From Planctomycetaceae bacterium (GTDB lineage: Bacteria; Planctomycetota; Planctomycetia; Planctomycetales; Planctomycetaceae), in assembly GCA_029259875.1 (NCBI GenBank), contig JAJDEK010000233.1, positions 1 to 7,947 on the forward strand: 7,947 bases of DNA, read 5' to 3'. Below the pieces are notes generated by a model. It did no database searches. It was not told the DNA's origin and saw nothing but the letters and a program-made list of their open reading frames with translations. Shown piece by piece: positions 4,556 to 7,947 of the stretch. The position numbers and the translations under genes were made by a program. Positions within the stretch are counted from its first letter, which is position 1. Every line of letters begins with the position of its first letter.

Positions 4556-6298
4556 GTGCAATTATTAACGTTCAGATATAAATTCCTTCAACAGATTCTC
4601 ATGATATCCGGAGCCTTAATCGCTTTGGGAAATTGTTTCGCTGTGCAAGGAGCAATATCTCAGTCGTCGCGTCCGAATGTCATTTTAATTCTTTCAGACG
4701 ATCAAGGTTACGGTGATGTTGGTTTTCATGGTAATACAAAAATTAAGACGCCTCATCTGGATCGGCTGGCTGCGGAGGGCTTTGAACTAAGCCGTTTTTA
4801 TTGCAGTCCTGTTTGTGCACCAACAAGGGCTAGTCTGATGACGGGGCGGTATTACTACCGCACAGGAGTAATTCATACCTCGCGCGGCGGCGCTAAGATG
4901 CATGGAGATGAAGTTACCATTGCTGAGTTATTAAAAGATGCTGGTTATAAAACAGGAATTTTCGGGAAATGGCATTTAGGAGATAATTATCCGATGCGCC
5001 CTGAAGATCAGGGATTTGAAGAAACGCTCATTCACAAAAGTGGTGGTATCGGCCAGAGTCCAGATCAACCTAATAGTTATTTTAATCCCTGGTTATGGAA
5101 GAACGGAACAAAACAAAAAGCGGTAGGCTATTGTACTGATGTGTTTTTTGAAGCGGCCATTGATTTTATTGATCGACAAAAAACAGATCGACAACCGTTC
5201 TTTGTTTATTTACCCACAAATGCACCACATACGCCATTGGAAGTGAGTCCGTCGTATTGGGAGCCATATCAAAAAGCGGGTCTCAATGAGACCACTGCCA
5301 AAGTTTATGGAATGGTGTCGAATTTAGATGATAATATGGGCAAATTAATGGCATACCTGGAAAAGTCTGATTTATTAGACACAACCATTGTGCTGTTTAT
5401 TGGTGATAATGGCCCACAGCAAAAGCGATTCAATGCTGGTTTGCGAGGCAGAAAATCATGGACTTACGAGGGAGGCATTCGTGTCCCTTTTCTTGCCAGT
5501 TGGCAGGGACGATTTCAGAGGGGAATGAAAAGTGATCAGATCGCAGCCCACATTGATATCTTGCCGACTTTGTTAGCACTGACCAAAACACCTCAGCCTG
5601 AATCACTGAAACTCGATGGAATGGATCTATCGAAGGTCCTGTTAGGTAAGAACAAAGCATTCCCGAAACGTAGTCTTTTTTTTCAGGTTCACCGGGGACT
5701 GACACCGCAGCAATACCAAAATTCTGCAGTCATTACTAATCGTTTTAAGCTCGTTGGTTATCCGGGAACATTTGGAAATGAAAACCTGATGAGAAATGCC
5801 GAACCTACTTTGGAACTGTATGATATTTTAGCTGATCCAGGAGAACAAAATAATCTGATTCAAAGCAATCCTAAAGCGACACAAGAACTGCGCCGCCAGT
5901 ACGAAACTTGGTTTTTATCGATGAAACAATCTCGCAATTTTGAACCAGGAATCATCATCATCGATCAAGAAAAAGAAAATCTTTGTGTTTTATGCCGCTA
6001 TCAGGATGGGAATTTTTTTCAGGGAATATCTCAAGGCTGGATGGTGAAAATCATGCACTCTGGTTTGTATCAGGTCCAAATTGATAAAGGCCTGAAACAA
6101 AAACCGGGGAAGTTGATCGTTAATTGGCAAGGACAACAGACTCACGAGTTCTTGATACAGAATGAATCGAAGGCAGAATTTGAGTTATCAGCGGGAACAG
6201 GGATACTTGATATTTGGTTTCAAGCGGAAGGGGAAGATCGGATTCAGCCAGCTGACAATGGAACTTTAGGAGACGTCACTCTGAAACAAGTGGACTAG
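4556..6298 (+). CDS. Secreted formylglycine-dependent sulfatase (arylsulfatase type)
   Basis: This type I sulfatase hydrolyses sulfate esters, probably of sulfated polysaccharides, outside the cytoplasm. A signal peptide covers about residues 1-33 (Arg7 and Lys9, then a hydrophobic core at 14-31). The catalytic domain follows: metal-binding SDDQG (47-51, Asp48 and Asp49); CAPTRASLMTGR (87-98), whose Cys87 in C-x-P-x-R is converted to formylglycine; GIFGKWHLG (134-142, Lys138 and His140); NAPHTP (222-227, His225); GDNGP (283-287, Asp284 and Asn285); and Lys300 in RGRKSWTYEGG. Every expected active-site residue is present. A separate beta-rich region (about 465-580) follows and contains an unusual CVLC pair (477-480). 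Such C-terminal extensions occur in planctomycete sulfatases, and a carbohydrate-binding role is inference. Start codon GTG. A formylglycine-generating enzyme must be encoded elsewhere. The substrate is not predictable from the window. Confidence 0.95.
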   Translation: MQLLTFRYKFLQQILMISGALIALGNCFAVQGAISQSSRPNVILILSDDQGYGDVGFHGNTKIKTPHLDRLAAEGFELSRFYCSPVCAPTRASLMTGRYYYRTGVIHTSRGGAKMHGDEVTIAELLKDAGYKTGIFGKWHLGDNYPMRPEDQGFEETLIHKSGGIGQSPDQPNSYFNPWLWKNGTKQKAVGYCTDVFFEAAIDFIDRQKTDRQPFFVYLPTNAPHTPLEVSPSYWEPYQKAGLNETTAKVYGMVSNLDDNMGKLMAYLEKSDLLDTTIVLFIGDNGPQQKRFNAGLRGRKSWTYEGGIRVPFLASWQGRFQRGMKSDQIAAHIDILPTLLALTKTPQPESLKLDGMDLSKVLLGKNKAFPKRSLFFQVHRGLTPQQYQNSAVITNRFKLVGYPGTFGNENLMRNAEPTLELYDILADPGEQNNLIQSNPKATQELRRQYETWFLSMKQSRNFEPGIIIIDQEKENLCVLCRYQDGNFFQGISQGWMVKIMHSGLYQVQIDKGLKQKPGKLIVNWQGQQTHEFLIQNESKAEFELSAGTGILDIWFQAEGEDRIQPADNGTLGDVTLKQVD

Positions 6299-6312
6299 TT
6301 AAGAATCAATAG

Positions 6313-6347
6313 AAAAAACCGGCTTGGATGATATCCAATGCCGGTTT
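6313..6347 (-). terminator. Rho-independent terminator between the BBP7 and sulfatase genes
   Basis: AAACCGGC (6316-6323) pairs with GCCGGTTT (6340-6347), and inside it TTGGAT (6324-6329) pairs with ATCCAA (6333-6338). The result is a 14-pair stem with a GAT loop and one bulged T at 6339. On the minus strand the stem runs into six T (complement of 6313-6318), so it ends transcription of the BBP7 gene, whose stop codon lies about 40 bases before the stem. In the plus direction only TTT (6345-6347) is present, so termination of the sulfatase transcript is less certain but plausible. Confidence 0.82.
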
Positions 6348-6388
6348 GAGTTGATTCAAATCGTGTTTATGAAGCTGCTGGCATCGTT

Positions 6389-7947
6389 CTAATAAGTCCA
6401 ATCAATACCGACGCTCCAGGAACCAACGCTCCATTTTTCCCGTTGGATATCGATCGATGGAAATAGTCCTCTAGTAGGCATGCCTTGCCAACGAATACTA
6501 TCAAAAGGTCTGGCGATTTCACCGGCGACAACATAAGTATAGCCGAATCGGAATTTTGCTTCCTCAAGGATTTTCATTCGTTTCAATACGGGCACATGGT
6601 CAAAAATCGCCATTTCCATAAAGATAGATTGCTCAAAAATAGGTGAAACGTGAGTGTTTGAACTTTGATCACTGAATGCATTAGGATTAGGGTTATCAGC
6701 GGTGGGATCAATTAACGCTTTGGGACGATCCACATCATCCGGATCAGCCCGAGTAATCATCCCCACATTGTCTCCGCTCAGTTCGATTTCTTCCTGGTTA
6801 GCCATCAAACCCAGTTTAGTTTGGCCCCAGATTTTAAACTTTTCACCACCCAGGTCAAATTGAAAACCAATTTCTGGACCTGCTAAATGTGTATCGACTT
6901 TACTGTTTACTACAGTAGTTGTCGGTGTCACAGGCAGTCCTGTTACAGGGTCGAGAGGTGCAGCAAAGAACGCTGTTGTTGTACCTCCGCCTCCGTCGTC
7001 GTCTTCCACGACACCAGCGTTATCAATGATGCCATCCTCGTTTTCATCTGTTCCAGTGGGGTGTGAGAACAGTTTCAAGTCAGGGCGTATGCCGGCAATG
7101 TTATTTGCGTCACTATAGAGTAAACCACTGTCACGGCCTACAAATCCAAAGGCTTCTCTCACTTGCATATATCTTACACCGACAAGACTACGAACCTTCA
7201 GGCTCTTTTGGTCAACGACTGGTGTTGACATCCAAGTTGCATTCGTTCCCCAGGCTTGACTGACGACTTTAATTCTGAAATCTAAATCGTAAGGAACGGA
7301 AACACCATTTACTGATCCGTCATCGAGTGGCAAAGATCGTAAATTCATCAACTCTGCCTGTAAGACTTGATTTACTTCCGCTGTTGTTACTCCAGGTATC
7401 GAGGAAACAACTCCAGTCCCCGTAGGATCAATAAAGTTAGGTGGGGACAATAGAATGTTCATAATACTTGCGTTATCAGGATTTGGCTGATGCGTCGAAG
7501 TTTCAATGGCTGACCATTCAGAAGCAGCCCGTGCAAGCCACCAGCCTGTAAATTCAAACCCACTTTCATCGTCGTTGGTCCAACCCCAACGGAGACGAGT
7601 ACCAGGAGCGTCCAGATGGGGGACAACATCATAGGTAGTCGAGTTAAAGAAATTCAAACCTTCCGCTGCATCGGTAAATTCCTGATCCGTTGCAGCGATT
7701 AAATCTGTCTCGACTAAATCAAAATATGAGATAGATCCACCATTACCGAAAACTGCACTTCCGGGGTCACGGTATCTGGAGAATAACGCTTCTGTGCTGA
7801 AGAAGTATTTTTTCCCAGCGTTACTATCTTTGTATGACCACAAACCGTTTTGATCAACGCGATGCTGTTGAAACATCTTTTCAAAAGGAGTCATCTGCGG
7901 AAACGCATTCAGTGCTCCTTGCGGATTTACGTTCATGGGAACTCCGC
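6389..7947 (-). CDS. BBP7-family beta-barrel outer-membrane protein, 5'-truncated
   Basis: This is a probable outer-membrane beta-barrel protein of the BBP7 (putative beta barrel porin-7) family, known mainly from planctomycetes; its substrate is unknown. Numbering from the ATG at 7936, barrel-like alternating segments occur at 43-54 (KYFFSTEALFSR), 112-136 (TRLRWGWT, then FEFTGWWLA), 218-260 (LDFRIKVVSQAWGTNATWM, then LVGVRYMQVREAFGF), 353-378 (GPEIGFQFDL, then FKIWGQTKLGLMAN) and 436-515. The chain ends GSWSVGIDWTY, an aromatic-terminated strand like a BAM-recognised C-terminal signal. Between strands lies an acidic insert (294-318) with an EF-hand-like DENEDGIID loop and four glycines. No signal peptide follows the ATG at 7936 and the frame stays open to the window edge (Gly-Val-Pro precede it), so the true start is beyond the window. 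It converges on the sulfatase gene and has its own terminator. Confidence 0.85.
   Translation of the reverse strand, partial: GVPMNVNPQGALNAFPQMTPFEKMFQQHRVDQNGLWSYKDSNAGKKYFFSTEALFSRYRDPGSAVFGNGGSISYFDLVETDLIAATDQEFTDAAEGLNFFNSTTYDVVPHLDAPGTRLRWGWTNDDESGFEFTGWWLARAASEWSAIETSTHQPNPDNASIMNILLSPPNFIDPTGTGVVSSIPGVTTAEVNQVLQAELMNLRSLPLDDGSVNGVSVPYDLDFRIKVVSQAWGTNATWMSTPVVDQKSLKVRSLVGVRYMQVREAFGFVGRDSGLLYSDANNIAGIRPDLKLFSHPTGTDENEDGIIDNAGVVEDDDGGGGTTTAFFAAPLDPVTGLPVTPTTTVVNSKVDTHLAGPEIGFQFDLGGEKFKIWGQTKLGLMANQEEIELSGDNVGMITRADPDDVDRPKALIDPTADNPNPNAFSDQSSNTHVSPIFEQSIFMEMAIFDHVPVLKRMKILEEAKFRFGYTYVVAGEIARPFDSIRWQGMPTRGLFPSIDIQREKWSVGSWSVGIDWTY

Noticed and set aside
7063..7263. Plus-strand frame antisense to the BBP7 gene
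   Set aside because: No ribosome site or protein-like composition; the opposite strand codes for the beta-barrel protein.
1..7947. The whole window as one gene cluster or a new defence or mobile system
   Set aside because: Genes alternate strands with convergent ends and a strong terminator, functions are unrelated, and no integrase, transposase, nuclease, reverse transcriptase or toxin-antitoxin pair is present.

Overview
The window looks like a chromosomal segment of a planctomycete, most likely a relative of Gimesia in the Planctomycetaceae. Three gene families point there: a BBP7-type beta-barrel outer-membrane protein (a family found mainly in Planctomycetes), a formylglycine-dependent sulfatase with a C-terminal beta-rich extension, and a Ser/Thr kinase with a polytopic N-terminal membrane region of a type common in that phylum. 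The assignment rests on protein recognition only; no rRNA or other marker gene is present.

Layout, left to right. A 5'-truncated Hanks-type Ser/Thr kinase (1-1533, +) ends 26 bases before a convergent two-gene unit read on the minus strand. That unit is a Ldh_2-family malate/L-lactate-type dehydrogenase (2915-1854, GTG start) followed 12 bases later by a small His/Cys-rich protein (1841-1560). Upstream of the dehydrogenase is a 538-base AT-rich intergenic region (2916-3453). It carries a good promoter candidate whose -35 lies inside a 24-base near-perfect palindrome, plus further short inverted repeats. Next come a 102-residue hypothetical protein (3454-3762, +) and, convergent with it, a secreted 204-residue protein with a Sel1/TPR-like C-terminus (4394-3780, -). 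The latter diverges from a secreted sulfatase (4556-6298, +, GTG start). A strong hairpin terminator (6313-6347) separates the sulfatase from the convergent, 5'-truncated BBP7 protein (7947-6389, -).

How the genes fit together. This is mostly a string of single genes, not one pathway. The sulfatase, the Sel1-like protein and the BBP7 protein all act outside the cytoplasm. The kinase could signal across the inner membrane, and the dehydrogenase is a soluble 2-oxoacid/2-hydroxyacid oxidoreductase. Only the dehydrogenase and the small His/Cys protein look co-transcribed.

I see no defence system, CRISPR array, transposase, tRNA or rRNA, and no convincing new multi-gene system. The items most worth a second look are: the palindrome over the dehydrogenase promoter; a 14-base direct repeat flanking the dehydrogenase unit; the His/Cys-rich small protein; a secretin-like sequence motif in the small secreted protein; and an EF-hand-like calcium loop inserted in the BBP7 protein.
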